A DNA stretch of 64,000 nucleotides from Flavobacterium sp. NRK F7 (GTDB lineage Bacteria > Bacteroidota > Bacteroidia > Flavobacteriales > Flavobacteriaceae): positions 2,371,085 to 2,435,084 of the forward strand of contig NZ_JAMXLB010000001.1 of the NCBI RefSeq assembly GCF_024054195.1. Direction: 5' to 3'. The notes below the pieces were generated by a model that saw nothing but the letters and a program-made list of their open reading frames with translations, ran no database searches and was not told the DNA's origin. This document shows, piece by piece, positions 27,657 through 36,090 of the stretch (its first letter is position 1; every line of letters begins with the position of its first letter). The translations under genes were made by a program, and so were the position numbers.

Positions 27657-27664
27657 TAACTTTG
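27657..27664 (+). promoter_or_regulatory. -7 element for the UDG-like gene
   Basis: TAACTTTG matches TAnnTTTG and lies 20 nt before the TTG start at 27685, which it supports. Confidence 0.45.
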
Positions 27665-27684
27665 TAATAAATTAAAATAATATT

Positions 27685-28368
27685 TTGTTTCTACACAAAC
27701 ACCCTTACGCACCTTTTATTCAAGAGGATACTGAAAAATTAATTGTAGGTACTTTACCACCACCACGATTTTCAACTGGACAACTATTGGAAAAGGATGT
27801 CGATTTTTGTTATGGAAGTTATTATAATTCGTTATGGTTATACATCGATAAGATTCATAAATTAAAATTACGTTATGATAATTCACCCGAAGCGGTTGCC
27901 CAACGCAAATCGTTTTTAATCGAGCGAAAAATAGGAGTGTGTGACATTGTGGAAAGTTGTGAACGTACCAAAATTGATGCTTCTGATTTAGGAATGCAAA
28001 ATGTTGTGTTGCGTAATTTGATTGATTATTTGAACGAATATACCAATATAAAAACCCTTCTTTTTACTGGCGGAAATAGTAAAAATGGACCCGAATATTT
28101 TTTTAGAAAACAATTGAAAGAATATGGAATTTCCTTAAAAACTATTTCAGACGAAATTCCAAGAATTCATGAGTTTGTTCTTCCTTCTTTAAAGGGTTTT
28201 AAAAATAGTAGCAAAAGAAAAATACAAACCGTTTCCTTAACTTCTGTTTCTGGTGCTGCGAATATCTCTATTAGTAAAAATCCTACCTATCAATATTTCA
28301 AAAGCAAATACCCTACATTTAACACCTTTGATTTCAGGCTTTTACAATATGCAGAATATTTCAAATAG
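27685..28368 (+). CDS. Uracil-DNA glycosylase superfamily protein
   Basis: This 227-aa protein shows the UDG-fold pattern: motif A LIVGTLPPPRF near residue 20, FCYGSYYNSLW, a central TLLFTGGNSKNG strand, and motif B near VSLTSVSGAAN. Members remove damaged bases such as uracil or hypoxanthine; which base cannot be told here. The start appears to be TTG at 27685, since the next Met is at about residue 108 and a -7 element precedes the TTG by a suitable distance. Confidence 0.75.
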   Translation: MFLHKHPYAPFIQEDTEKLIVGTLPPPRFSTGQLLEKDVDFCYGSYYNSLWLYIDKIHKLKLRYDNSPEAVAQRKSFLIERKIGVCDIVESCERTKIDASDLGMQNVVLRNLIDYLNEYTNIKTLLFTGGNSKNGPEYFFRKQLKEYGISLKTISDEIPRIHEFVLPSLKGFKNSSKRKIQTVSLTSVSGAANISISKNPTYQYFKSKYPTFNTFDFRLLQYAEYFK

Positions 28369-28372
28369 GTAG

Positions 28373-28389
28373 TACGTAAAATAATTGCG
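28373..28389 (+). repeat. 17-bp intergenic repeat, copy 2
   Basis: Identical to 26554-26570. It lies directly after the UDG-like stop codon and upstream of the next gene. Confidence 0.6.
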
Positions 28390-28424
28390 TATTTTAATTT
28401 CAACTTTGCTTCAAATTTAATAGT

Positions 28425-29054
28425 ATGAAAGCAATACCAAATGATTTTGAAGCATTTTTATATTGGGTAAAAGAGACTAAAGAAAGAATATGGTCAAATT
28501 TTAGTGAAAGTAAAAAAGATGGTAACTGGTGGAATCATAAACATCAAGTTTTGGAAGGAGCGAAATGGATAGATCCGTTGAGTGACTTGAAAATACTAAC
28601 AGATTATATACTTTCTTTTAAAAATCTTGAAATATTTGACAATTATTTAATTGAAAAGTGGTCTTTTGAATTACTACATCAAGGTTATAAAGAGGAAAGT
28701 ATTTATATGTTGGCATCATTTTGTCAACCCATTGATTACTACGATATTTTGCCTTATTTAAATAAAGTATTTAGAGATTTACGTTTAGTCGAATATGAAG
28801 AAAAATTGGCCAGAAACAGTTTTAATATATATCATCTCAATTTAATTAATAAAGGTATAGATGTAAAATATAATCTATCAAAAATTGTTGCATTTAATGA
28901 CTACGAATTTTGTGACGATTTATATTTACTTCATTATGCCTGGAATGAACTTTTTGAAATAGGAAGTACAGGTTATTATCAAAATGTTTCTTTAGATAAT
29001 ATTGAACAAAAAATCAGGGAACAAGGATCCCGTTTGATGAAAAGACTAACATAA
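28425..29054 (+). CDS. Unknown soluble protein
   Basis: This 209-aa, largely helical, acidic protein is rich in Trp and Tyr (WVKETKERIWSNF, WWNHKH). No family is recognised and there is no signal peptide or membrane helix. It precedes tatD by 9 nt and is probably co-transcribed with it. Codon use looks like that of its neighbours. Confidence 0.6.
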   Translation: MKAIPNDFEAFLYWVKETKERIWSNFSESKKDGNWWNHKHQVLEGAKWIDPLSDLKILTDYILSFKNLEIFDNYLIEKWSFELLHQGYKEESIYMLASFCQPIDYYDILPYLNKVFRDLRLVEYEEKLARNSFNIYHLNLINKGIDVKYNLSKIVAFNDYEFCDDLYLLHYAWNELFEIGSTGYYQNVSLDNIEQKIREQGSRLMKRLT

Positions 29055-29063
29055 ATAATTATA

Positions 29064-29867
29064 ATGAAATACATAGACATTGGAATTAACCTTACAAACA
29101 AACAATTCCAAAATGACCAACAAGTAGTTATACAAAATGCCTTACATGCAGGTGTTTTTAAAATGTTACTCACAGGAACAAGTGTAACCAAGAGCGAACA
29201 AGCATTAGAAATAGCAAAAAAATATCCAAATGTTTTGTTTAGTACTGCTGGTATTCATCCCCATGATGCCAAAAGTATGGATGCCAAAAGCATAGCCAAT
29301 TTAAAAAAATTATTGGAACAGGATGAAGTTGTTGCGGTAGGAGAGTGCGGCCTCGATTTTGATCGTGATTTTTCACCTAGAAACCAACAAGAAAGTTGTT
29401 ATGAAGCCCAATTGGATTTAGCTTGTAGCATTCAAAAACCCCTTTTTCTTCACGAAAGAGCAGCATTCAATCGATTTTTACCTATTACACAAAATTTTTT
29501 ACCACAACTACCTAAAGCTGTCGTGCATTGTTTTACAGGTACTTTAGAAGAAGCAAAATACTATTTAGATCAAGGGTTTTATTTGGGTTTTACAGGAGCT
29601 ATTACAGATAAAAAACGTTTTTCTCATTTAGAACAAGTCATTCAATATGTACCTTTAGATCGAATTATGATTGAAACCGATGCGCCTTTTATGTTGCCAA
29701 AAAATATTTTGAAAGCAAATCTTAATCCGAAACATCAACATAGGAATGAACCTACTTATTTACCTTATGTAGCTCAATACATAGCTTTAATTAAAAACAT
29801 AAGTGTAGAAAGAGTAGCTTTAGAAACTATAACTACTACACAAACATTTTTTGATCTTCCAAAATAA
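29064..29867 (+). CDS. tatD: TatD-family metal-dependent DNase
   Basis: This 267-aa TIM-barrel protein follows E. coli TatD closely: N-terminus YIDIGINLTNKQF, TAGIHPHDAKS, VAVGECGLDFDRDFSP, HCFTGTLEEA and IETDAPFMLP. The metal ligands in HPHD, GECGLD, HCF and ETDAP are present. The first-strand HxH of other TatD-like proteins is replaced by GIN, as in true TatD. The family has 3'-5' exonuclease activity in DNA repair. Confidence 0.92.
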   Translation: MKYIDIGINLTNKQFQNDQQVVIQNALHAGVFKMLLTGTSVTKSEQALEIAKKYPNVLFSTAGIHPHDAKSMDAKSIANLKKLLEQDEVVAVGECGLDFDRDFSPRNQQESCYEAQLDLACSIQKPLFLHERAAFNRFLPITQNFLPQLPKAVVHCFTGTLEEAKYYLDQGFYLGFTGAITDKKRFSHLEQVIQYVPLDRIMIETDAPFMLPKNILKANLNPKHQHRNEPTYLPYVAQYIALIKNISVERVALETITTTQTFFDLPK

Positions 29868-29882
29868 TAAATTGAAATACTC

Positions 29883-30677
29883 TTAAACAGTCAATCGATA
29901 TTTAATTTCAATGTGAGTACCTTTGGAAGCTGGGAGTATTTTAAATTTTCCTTCTATGTTTTTCATTCGTAAAGCCATATTGGTTAATCCATTTCCAGTT
30001 TTAATTGCATTAGAAAGGCCGATACCGTCATCTATAATTTGAATGATAAATTCAGTCTCTACTTGTTTGAAATGTACTTGAATAGTTTTAGCTTGACTAT
30101 GTTTATACACATTATGAACGGCTTCTTTTACAACTAAAAAAAGATTTCTTCGAGCGGTTACAGCTAAGTTGGTCTGCTCGACTGTAATTTCAGATGTTAT
30201 TAGAGTTTGGATAGGAGTTTTGTCTAAAAAACGTTCTACATAAGTGGATGTATAATTGATAAAATTACCAATAGTATCATTTTTCGAATTCAAACTCCAT
30301 AAAATTTCTCTCATGGCTAAATTCATGTCTTCAGAAGTAGTAATGATTGCTTGAATATCTTCTTTGTAAGCCTCTTTTGAAATTTTATATTTAAGAAATT
30401 CGGCTTGAAGCTTAATAGCAGATATTCCTGCTCCCAAATCATCATGCATATCTTGAGAAATTCTTTCTCTTTCTAATTGAATGGCTTTCTGACGTTCTAA
30501 TTCTTTTAGCAATAATTGATTTTGAAATTCACTTTCTTTAAGCTGCGCTTCTTGTTGCTGTATTACTTGTTTTTTATTATAGATAAATACAACCAAGATA
30601 ATAAATCCTACAAAAAGAAGCATCACTACAATAGCAACTATAAATAAATGCTTAATGGATGGATCTAATTCATTCAT
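29883..30677 (-). CDS. Sensor histidine kinase (HisKA_3), single-pass
   Basis: This 264-aa kinase has one membrane helix (about 11-33), a coiled linker, HisKA_3 with His about 78 (ERERISQDMHDDLGAG), and HATPase_c (VKEAVHNVYKHSQAK, DDGIGLSNAIKTGNGL). It has almost no periplasmic part, so it probably takes its signal from the multispan protein whose gene ends inside its start codon region (4-nt ATGA overlap). It is the last gene of a four-gene operon headed by its response regulator. Confidence 0.9.
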   Translation of the reverse strand: MNELDPSIKHLFIVAIVVMLLFVGFIILVVFIYNKKQVIQQQEAQLKESEFQNQLLLKELERQKAIQLERERISQDMHDDLGAGISAIKLQAEFLKYKISKEAYKEDIQAIITTSEDMNLAMREILWSLNSKNDTIGNFINYTSTYVERFLDKTPIQTLITSEITVEQTNLAVTARRNLFLVVKEAVHNVYKHSQAKTIQVHFKQVETEFIIQIIDDGIGLSNAIKTGNGLTNMALRMKNIEGKFKILPASKGTHIEIKYRLTV

Positions 30678-31264
30678 ATTTTACAAAAAAGTCCTTTTAA
30701 AAATAATAGATAAGAAAAAATGGTAATTATTTGAAAACCAATATTAATTTGAATTAAAAATGCATAATCATGTATGTTTAACCAATACATAGGAATGGAT
30801 CTAAAAATAAAAAAAACCGACCAAATTATAAGAGAACAACTAATCCAAAATGTTTGTTTTTTTAAAAGGGAATATTGGTCAGGGTTAATAACTTGTGATA
30901 AAAACCATAAAAGACAATAAACAATATATGCAATACTCATTGATGTACCAGCGAGAACAGAATACTTATCAAAACCTTCTAACGAAAAAAAAACAAAACT
31001 TGAAATTAAAAAAATAATTCCAAAATTTGCCACTAATTTCTTATTCATACTAATTTGGCTCTGAAAAAAATAACTAAAAAAAGGAATATAAAATAATGGA
31101 GAAGAATGATATACTGCATTTGGAATGAGTTTAGAAATAAAACCCAATTCAAATATAAGAACCATGCAAAAATATAGGTATAACAAATTTTGCCTTGAGA
31201 CTTGATTTATAAACGAAGCGACAAGGCAAAGTAGTAGTAGTGTAAAATAAATGATTGTTAGCAT
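30674..31264 (-). CDS. Multispan membrane protein, putative sensor partner of the kinase
   Basis: From the ATG at 31264 (just past the upstream stop) the protein has 196 aa with about six membrane helices and very short loops. A longer frame from 31303 adds 13 polar residues overlapping the previous gene. No family is recognised. The overlap with the kinase gene and the lack of a sensor domain in the kinase suggest it detects the signal in the membrane. This is inference from position. Confidence 0.6.
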   Translation of the reverse strand: MLTIIYFTLLLLCLVASFINQVSRQNLLYLYFCMVLIFELGFISKLIPNAVYHSSPLFYIPFFSYFFQSQISMNKKLVANFGIIFLISSFVFFSLEGFDKYSVLAGTSMSIAYIVYCLLWFLSQVINPDQYSLLKKQTFWISCSLIIWSVFFIFRSIPMYWLNIHDYAFLIQINIGFQIITIFSYLLFLKGLFCKI

Positions 31265-31266
31265 AT

Positions 31267-32028
31267 TTAACAATGATTTTGACCATCTGGATATGGAGGG
31301 CAAAGTTGGAATGTATCGAAATGTGTCAACTCAAAATTTGTATTCCTATTGATAGTACCATTTATTTTTTTTCCAAAACGCATCATTAAGGTAAATCTAT
31401 CATGATTTGGAACTTTATCATCATCTACAATACCTGGCATAATAATTATATAGGAATCGTTATCAGGGGTAAAATCTTCAAAATTTGTACTATAAGTAAT
31501 GGTTACTTTTCTAGTATTTTTTTGATTTTGTCTACCCGTAAGTAAATCATAATTTTTATCTAATTTTGTACCTAATCCTCTGTCAAAAGCATCTACATAA
31601 TATTGATTGTTTTTTAGTTCTTCAAGTTCTTCACGATCATTAATTAAATAAGCTGTATCATCAAGAATATATATTAAATCAAAACTACCCTCGATTTCTA
31701 CAAATTTTAATATAACATCTTTTTTATTATTAATAGACTCACTTAAAAGTGTTGATTTTATCGCAAAAATTTTGCTTAGTTCACTATCTCTAAAATAGCA
31801 ATTAAATTTATGCCAATATTTTTCCGGATTTTTTATTGGAGCATCAAAAAAACCTATTGATTTTAAAAATTCATAATGTAATTGAAACTTACTTTTTTCC
31901 AGACTTTCATTTGTTAATGAAGCACAAAAAGTTTGAATGGTCTCTAAATCCTTTGGACTAATTTTCTCTTCAATATAATATCTTTCAATAAGATATACAA
32001 TTTCGTTTAATTGTTTGTTGTGTTTCAT
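31267..32028 (-). CDS. Unknown protein in two-component operon, C-terminal CPPYPDGQNHC tail
   Basis: This 253-aa soluble protein has no signal peptide or membrane helix and no recognised family. The N-terminal 60 residues are helical, the middle is beta-rich (LKFVEIEGSFDLIYILDD), and the protein ends with CPPYPDGQNHC, a two-Cys tail. The start is 4 nt from the regulator stop codon. Its place between regulator and membrane protein suggests a role in signal handling, or it may itself be modified or exported. No firm function can be given. Confidence 0.55.
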   Translation of the reverse strand: MKHNKQLNEIVYLIERYYIEEKISPKDLETIQTFCASLTNESLEKSKFQLHYEFLKSIGFFDAPIKNPEKYWHKFNCYFRDSELSKIFAIKSTLLSESINNKKDVILKFVEIEGSFDLIYILDDTAYLINDREELEELKNNQYYVDAFDRGLGTKLDKNYDLLTGRQNQKNTRKVTITYSTNFEDFTPDNDSYIIIMPGIVDDDKVPNHDRFTLMMRFGKKINGTINRNTNFELTHFDTFQLCPPYPDGQNHC

Positions 32029-32032
32029 GTTG

Positions 32033-32662
32033 TTATTTATTTTGGTTTAACTTATTAATTGCTTCAATTTTGTTGTTTACTTGTAATTTCCTGTAAATAT
32101 TACCAATATGTTTTTTTATAGTATCGATGGTAACACATTTTTTATCGGCTATTTCTTTATAAAGTAAGCCTTCAGATAATAATTCCAATACTTCTTTTTC
32201 AGTAGGTGTTAAAGAAGCTAAATCGTGTACTTGTACTTTCGATTCATGAAAATGATGCAAAACTCTTTTAGCAATTGCAAAACTCATTGGTGCTCCACCT
32301 TTATGTGCTTCTTGTATGGATTGAATGATTTTTTCCATGGGTTCTCCCTTGACTAAATAACCACTTGCACCTGCACGTAAAGCAGCAAATATTTTATCAT
32401 CGTCTTCAAAACTGGTACACATGATAAAGGTAGTTTGCGACATGGTTTCCGTTAATTTAAAAACCAAATTAATTCCAGATGCATCTGGAAGCTGTATGTC
32501 CATAAGCACAACATCAGGATCCAATTTTTCTAATTCTTTTAATGCAGAAGTACCATTAAAGAATTGTGCCACGCAAATCATGTCTTCTTGAAAATCAATA
32601 ATTTTCTTTAAAGCTTGATTGTAATTTTTATCGTCTTCAACTATGGCTACATTAACTTTCAT
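32033..32662 (-). CDS. NarL/FixJ-type response regulator heading a four-gene operon
   Basis: This 209-aa regulator has a receiver (DD at 10-11, phospho-acceptor Asp about 55 in VVLMDIQLPD, Lys in ASGYLVKGE) and a LuxR-type helix-turn-helix (about 145-205, LTPTEKEVLELLSEGLLYKEIA). It is divergent from two secreted-protein genes across 223 nt that contain two identical operators in mirror image, one on each side. It is therefore the best candidate to bind them, activating both its own operon and the divergent genes. Confidence 0.9.
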   Translation of the reverse strand: MKVNVAIVEDDKNYNQALKKIIDFQEDMICVAQFFNGTSALKELEKLDPDVVLMDIQLPDASGINLVFKLTETMSQTTFIMCTSFEDDDKIFAALRAGASGYLVKGEPMEKIIQSIQEAHKGGAPMSFAIAKRVLHHFHESKVQVHDLASLTPTEKEVLELLSEGLLYKEIADKKCVTIDTIKKHIGNIYRKLQVNNKIEAINKLNQNK

Positions 32663-32680
32663 AGGATATTATTTTCATAG

Positions 32681-32688
32681 CAAAATTG
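32681..32688 (-). promoter_or_regulatory. -7-like element of the response-regulator operon
   Basis: Minus strand CAATTTTG, one base from TAnnTTTG. It lies 22 nt past operator 1, matching the 23 nt between operator 2 and TACCTTTG on the other strand. Confidence 0.45.
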
Positions 32689-32710
32689 AAAAAAAGCTAT
32701 TTATTGAGCA

Positions 32711-32730
32711 ATTACCCTTTTGGGTGATAT
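32711..32730 (-). promoter_or_regulatory. Operator 1 of the divergent control region
   Basis: This 20-bp imperfect dyad is ATCACCC-AAAA-GGGTAAT with AT at its outer end when read on the minus strand. It is the exact reverse complement of operator 2 at 32810-32829; centres are 99 bp apart. It sits upstream of the -7-like element of the regulator operon, in an activator position. Confidence 0.75.
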
Positions 32731-32809
32731 TTCTCTTAAACCTCTCTAAAGATACAAATCTTATTTAAAAAAAAACTTACAAAAAATAATTTTAAAAATA
32801 GGATAATGA

Positions 32810-32829
32810 ATATCACCCAAAAGGGTAAT
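32810..32829 (+). promoter_or_regulatory. Operator 2 of the divergent control region
   Basis: The same 20 bp as operator 1, read on the plus strand. It ends 2 nt before the TTTG -33 element and its centre lies about 44 nt upstream of the expected transcription start of the secreted-protein operon. This is a usual place for a NarL-type activator. Confidence 0.75.
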
Positions 32830-32831
32830 GG

Positions 32832-32860
32832 TTTGATATAGTATACTCTAAATACCTTTG
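32832..32860 (+). promoter_or_regulatory. Promoter of the secreted-protein operon
   Basis: TTTG (32832-32835) and TACCTTTG (32853-32860), with a 17-nt spacer that is shorter than the usual 19-21 nt. The sub-optimal spacing fits a promoter needing an activator. Confidence 0.6.
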
Positions 32861-32885
32861 AACCAATAACTAATACAATAAAATC

Positions 32886-34157
32886 ATGAAAAAAACAGTA
32901 TTTAAATTGGTAATATTTGTGATATTCACAATATACAATGTACAAGCACAAACATCTGCAGCTGCTGCGTTAGTTGCATTAGAAGAAATTGATGCCAAAG
33001 TATCAAATCAAATAAATTCGATTGATAATGTAGCTACAAATGCTATTGGAAACTCGGGAAATATGATTTTGTCAATGACATCACGATTAAAAAAAGAGAT
33101 TGATGGTACAATTGGAAATACAGATAAAATATTAAGGGAGAGCCAACAAAACTTATTCAATGAAATTTTAAGTCTGTCAGCAGAGTTTGATAAAGTTATT
33201 AAGGAAAGAATAGATCAAATTGATATAGTTGCAACAAAAATTGCAATGGCAGCAAATGATTTTCTAGTCAAGAAGAAAGAACCCAATACACTTCGATATA
33301 ATACACCTCCATTTGTAACAAACTACACGAAACAATATTTTATAAAAATTAATGGAGCAAATTTTGATCGTTCTGATGCAATTGAAATAAATGTGGATGG
33401 TAAAATATACAAACCTATTCAATCTAATCATGTAGAATTAGTTTTTAAAATAGATTCTAGCCAAATAAAAACGGGTAACGACTTACATTATTTACAAGCC
33501 AGTATTCATTTTAAATGGCGCAAAGGTTTATTCAGAATTAGGAAAAGTAAAACAGAACCTTTTATAATACCAATTGTACCTTTTAATATTGGGAATGCTA
33601 CCGTTTTTTATGAACAAGAAGTTCCAGAACGAAGATACACCAATCCTATTTTATATAGTTGTGATTGTAGAACTGGAGCTAGTAATTGGAGAGGAGATAG
33701 ACGTAATAGTAGCACTTCTTTTAATTTTAATCCATCAGGTGGGCGCATTTTTGATCCAACTACAATTGTTGTTACTGATTGGCACAAACGTTATGGAGGT
33801 GGTTACAGCTTTGATCACACTACAGAACAACAAATCAAAGGTGTTATAACATGTTCATCTGATCCAAGACCTTATGGTGGTGGTGGAAGTTCTAGTTTAA
33901 CATTCTCTTACAAAGAATTTGATATTATATATAAAATTAAAAAAGATCAAACACCAAATAAAGAAATTTCATTTATAAATCCTGTTTTATTTGATTTGCC
34001 AGACCCAATCGATAATAAAAGACCAAATCTAAGTTATGTTAAGGTTAATACCTATGATAATAAAGAAATAATTTTAACTCCTTCAATACCAAATGCTTTC
34101 TTCAAATTAAACATTAATCCAGTAACAGATGATGTCATAGTGGAATGGAAAAAATAA
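32886..34157 (+). CDS. Unknown secreted protein under two-component control
   Basis: This 423-aa protein has a signal peptide ending near VQAQ (residue 22). Residues about 25-140 are helical and low in aromatics (ALEEIDAKVSNQINSIDNVA), like an extended coiled stalk. The rest is beta-rich with an IPT/Ig-like start (QYFIKINGANFDRSDAI), two Cys in YSCDCRTG and a Gly-rich loop near YGGGGSS. No family is recognised. It leads a two-gene operon driven from the divergent control region. Confidence 0.6.
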   Translation: MKKTVFKLVIFVIFTIYNVQAQTSAAAALVALEEIDAKVSNQINSIDNVATNAIGNSGNMILSMTSRLKKEIDGTIGNTDKILRESQQNLFNEILSLSAEFDKVIKERIDQIDIVATKIAMAANDFLVKKKEPNTLRYNTPPFVTNYTKQYFIKINGANFDRSDAIEINVDGKIYKPIQSNHVELVFKIDSSQIKTGNDLHYLQASIHFKWRKGLFRIRKSKTEPFIIPIVPFNIGNATVFYEQEVPERRYTNPILYSCDCRTGASNWRGDRRNSSTSFNFNPSGGRIFDPTTIVVTDWHKRYGGGYSFDHTTEQQIKGVITCSSDPRPYGGGGSSSLTFSYKEFDIIYKIKKDQTPNKEISFINPVLFDLPDPIDNKRPNLSYVKVNTYDNKEIILTPSIPNAFFKLNINPVTDDVIVEWKK

Positions 34158-34173
34158 TGCAAACAAAGAAATT

Positions 34174-35430
34174 ATGAAAACAGTTAAATTAATAGCTAGC
34201 TTTTTATTTTTTACAATAATAAGTTACAGCCAACAAAGTAATACAGTAATTAAAATTGATGTAAGTGCTCCAAATGGGAAAAATGTTTCTAATTCAAGCA
34301 ATCACAAATGGCTTTCTGCTAAATCAAAAGATATGATTTCTATTCAATTAATTAACGGTAATCCTTTTAAATATGATTATAAAATTGATACAAAAAGTAT
34401 TTCGTTTTTCTCTGATGAAGAAAAAATTAAAGAAGAAATAGAAAAGATTAAAGAGAATAATAATAAAAATATTCTTCCAGATACAATTCAAGAATTAGAC
34501 CAAAAAATGACAATTGATGAAATTGTAGAAACCGATTATAATCTAAATCAAAATGTTAATTATTTAAATATTGAAGTTGAAAGTCTGTATAAAATAGTAA
34601 TAAAAAAAAGTTCCTTAAATGTTGAAGATTTAGAAAAGGAAAGAGCAATTTTTCTTGAAAGTGCAAAAGAATTATCAAACTATGCACTCCTTAATCTTGA
34701 AAGTTTAAAAGAGTACAAAAATGACACTATATATGAAGGGGTTGAGAAAAAACTTCTAGCAACTCAAGAGAAAATTGATAAATGCTTAGATAACATTATT
34801 CATAAATTATATGACGTTGATTTAGAGATTTATACATTACCTATTGATGTTCAAGGGCAAAATATTGACGTAATAGAGTTTAAATTACAACGCTTTGACA
34901 AAGAAACCAAAAAAGAAGATTTGAGTTTCACATCTAAACCTTATAAAATTTGGATTAGAGGTGGTTTAAAAATAGATGTTAGTGCAGGATTATTCTTATC
35001 ATCATTATATGATTTTGAATTTGATAAAAGAGATGATTTGAATATTTCTGGAAATAAGATTATAACTCAAAAAAATAAAGGAGAATACGATATAGCATTT
35101 GGCTCAATGATTAATACGTATATTCGAATGAATTCTTGGGCTGTGCCTACCTTAAATTTTGGTGCAGCTTTAACACAAAATGAAAAATTGCAAATTCTTT
35201 TTGGAGGTGGATTAATATTAGGCAAACAAGAACGTGTAATTCTTACAGCGGGTATAAGTATGGGAAAAGTGGATCGAATTGCCGATTCATATCAAGTTGG
35301 AGGTTCATACAATCTTGGAGATTCTGGAACCATACCTATACAAAGTGAGTTTAAATTTGGACACTTTTTTGGTATAGCATATAATTTGTCTAAAGTGAAA
35401 AAGATTAGTCTAGAAAAGGGAATAGAATAA
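34174..35430 (+). CDS. Unknown secreted protein, possible outer-membrane C-terminal domain
   Basis: This 418-aa protein has a signal peptide ending near ISYSQ (residue 20). The N-terminal 80 residues are beta-like, about 85-230 is charged and helical, and the last 150 residues alternate hydrophobic and glycine residues (LKIDVSAGLFLSSLYDF, LNFGAALTQ, LFGGGLILGKQERVILTAG, FGHFFGIAYNL), as in a small beta barrel. It follows the previous gene by 16 nt, so the two are one operon. The product may be an envelope complex with its partner; function is unknown. Confidence 0.6.
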   Translation: MKTVKLIASFLFFTIISYSQQSNTVIKIDVSAPNGKNVSNSSNHKWLSAKSKDMISIQLINGNPFKYDYKIDTKSISFFSDEEKIKEEIEKIKENNNKNILPDTIQELDQKMTIDEIVETDYNLNQNVNYLNIEVESLYKIVIKKSSLNVEDLEKERAIFLESAKELSNYALLNLESLKEYKNDTIYEGVEKKLLATQEKIDKCLDNIIHKLYDVDLEIYTLPIDVQGQNIDVIEFKLQRFDKETKKEDLSFTSKPYKIWIRGGLKIDVSAGLFLSSLYDFEFDKRDDLNISGNKIITQKNKGEYDIAFGSMINTYIRMNSWAVPTLNFGAALTQNEKLQILFGGGLILGKQERVILTAGISMGKVDRIADSYQVGGSYNLGDSGTIPIQSEFKFGHFFGIAYNLSKVKKISLEKGIE

Positions 35431-35440
35431 TAGTTATAAA

Positions 35441-35478
35441 AACTCCTGCGTAAAATAATTACGCAGGAGTTTTTTTAT
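35441..35478 (+). terminator. Terminator of the secreted-protein operon
   Basis: Perfect 13-bp stem AACTCCTGCGTAA (35441-35453) with 35459-35471, 5-nt loop, then T run. Confidence 0.9.
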
Positions 35479-35556
35479 TTTGTCCTTGCTAATAGTAAGC
35501 TTTTTATGTTTTGATAATCAACTTAAATTAATTATCAAAATAATAAATACTTAAAA

Positions 35557-35853
35557 ATGAATACAATTAAAATTCAAAAACTAATAGCAGGAGAAACGAT
35601 TATTTCTCGAGAAGCAGGTAACAGTATGTTGCCTATTTTAAAATCCAGACAAGCCGTTCGATTGGCTCCCATTACTTGGGAAGAATGTGAGGTAGGAGAC
35701 ATCGTGTATTGCAAAGTACGAGGAAATGTCTACACGCATTTAGTCAAAGGCAAAAACGACAAACGCGGTTTGCTTATTGGTAACAATCACGGTCACATTA
35801 ATGGATGGACCAAACAAGTGTACGGAAAGGTTATTGAAATTCTCAATGACTAA
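35557..35853 (+). CDS. Small S24/S26-type peptidase-like protein
   Basis: This 98-aa soluble protein carries the nucleophile region of S24/S26 peptidases (REAGNSMLPILKSRQAVRLAP, with Ser in GNSM) and the GDIVYCKVRGNVYTHLV and GLLIGNNHGHINGW strands. There is no DNA-binding domain as in LexA and no membrane anchor as in signal peptidase, and the usual catalytic Lys is not certain. A regulatory or self-cleaving role is possible. It is monocistronic. Confidence 0.7.
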   Translation: MNTIKIQKLIAGETIISREAGNSMLPILKSRQAVRLAPITWEECEVGDIVYCKVRGNVYTHLVKGKNDKRGLLIGNNHGHINGWTKQVYGKVIEILND

Positions 35854-36055
35854 CCGTGCTTTTTTTGTTTTAAAATGTAAAGTTTTTGTACCAAAAACAT
35901 TTTTAGAAAGAAAAAGACATCTTTTCCTAACTATAATTTAAAGATTCATAAAAATAATTCATTGTACTTTTAAAAAATAATTAAGCTTTTTTTATTGCTG
36001 ATTTTCAATGCTTTGAATTCCTACATTTGTTTGAAATACAGTAGCGTAAATGTAG

Positions 36056-36086
36056 TTGGTTTACTTTTTTCTGCTGTGTAACTTTG
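36056..36086 (+). promoter_or_regulatory. Promoter giving a possibly leaderless transcript
   Basis: TTG (36056-36058), 20-nt spacer, TAACTTTG (36079-36086), an excellent match. Transcription should start at about 36090-36093, that is at the ATG (36091) itself. Confidence 0.65.
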
Positions 36087-36090
36087 GTTT

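Noticed and set aside
35441..35478. Third copy of the 17-bp repeat seen at 26554 and 28373
   Set aside because: It shares GTAAAATAATT by chance of its loop, but it is a perfect terminator stem and fully explained as such.
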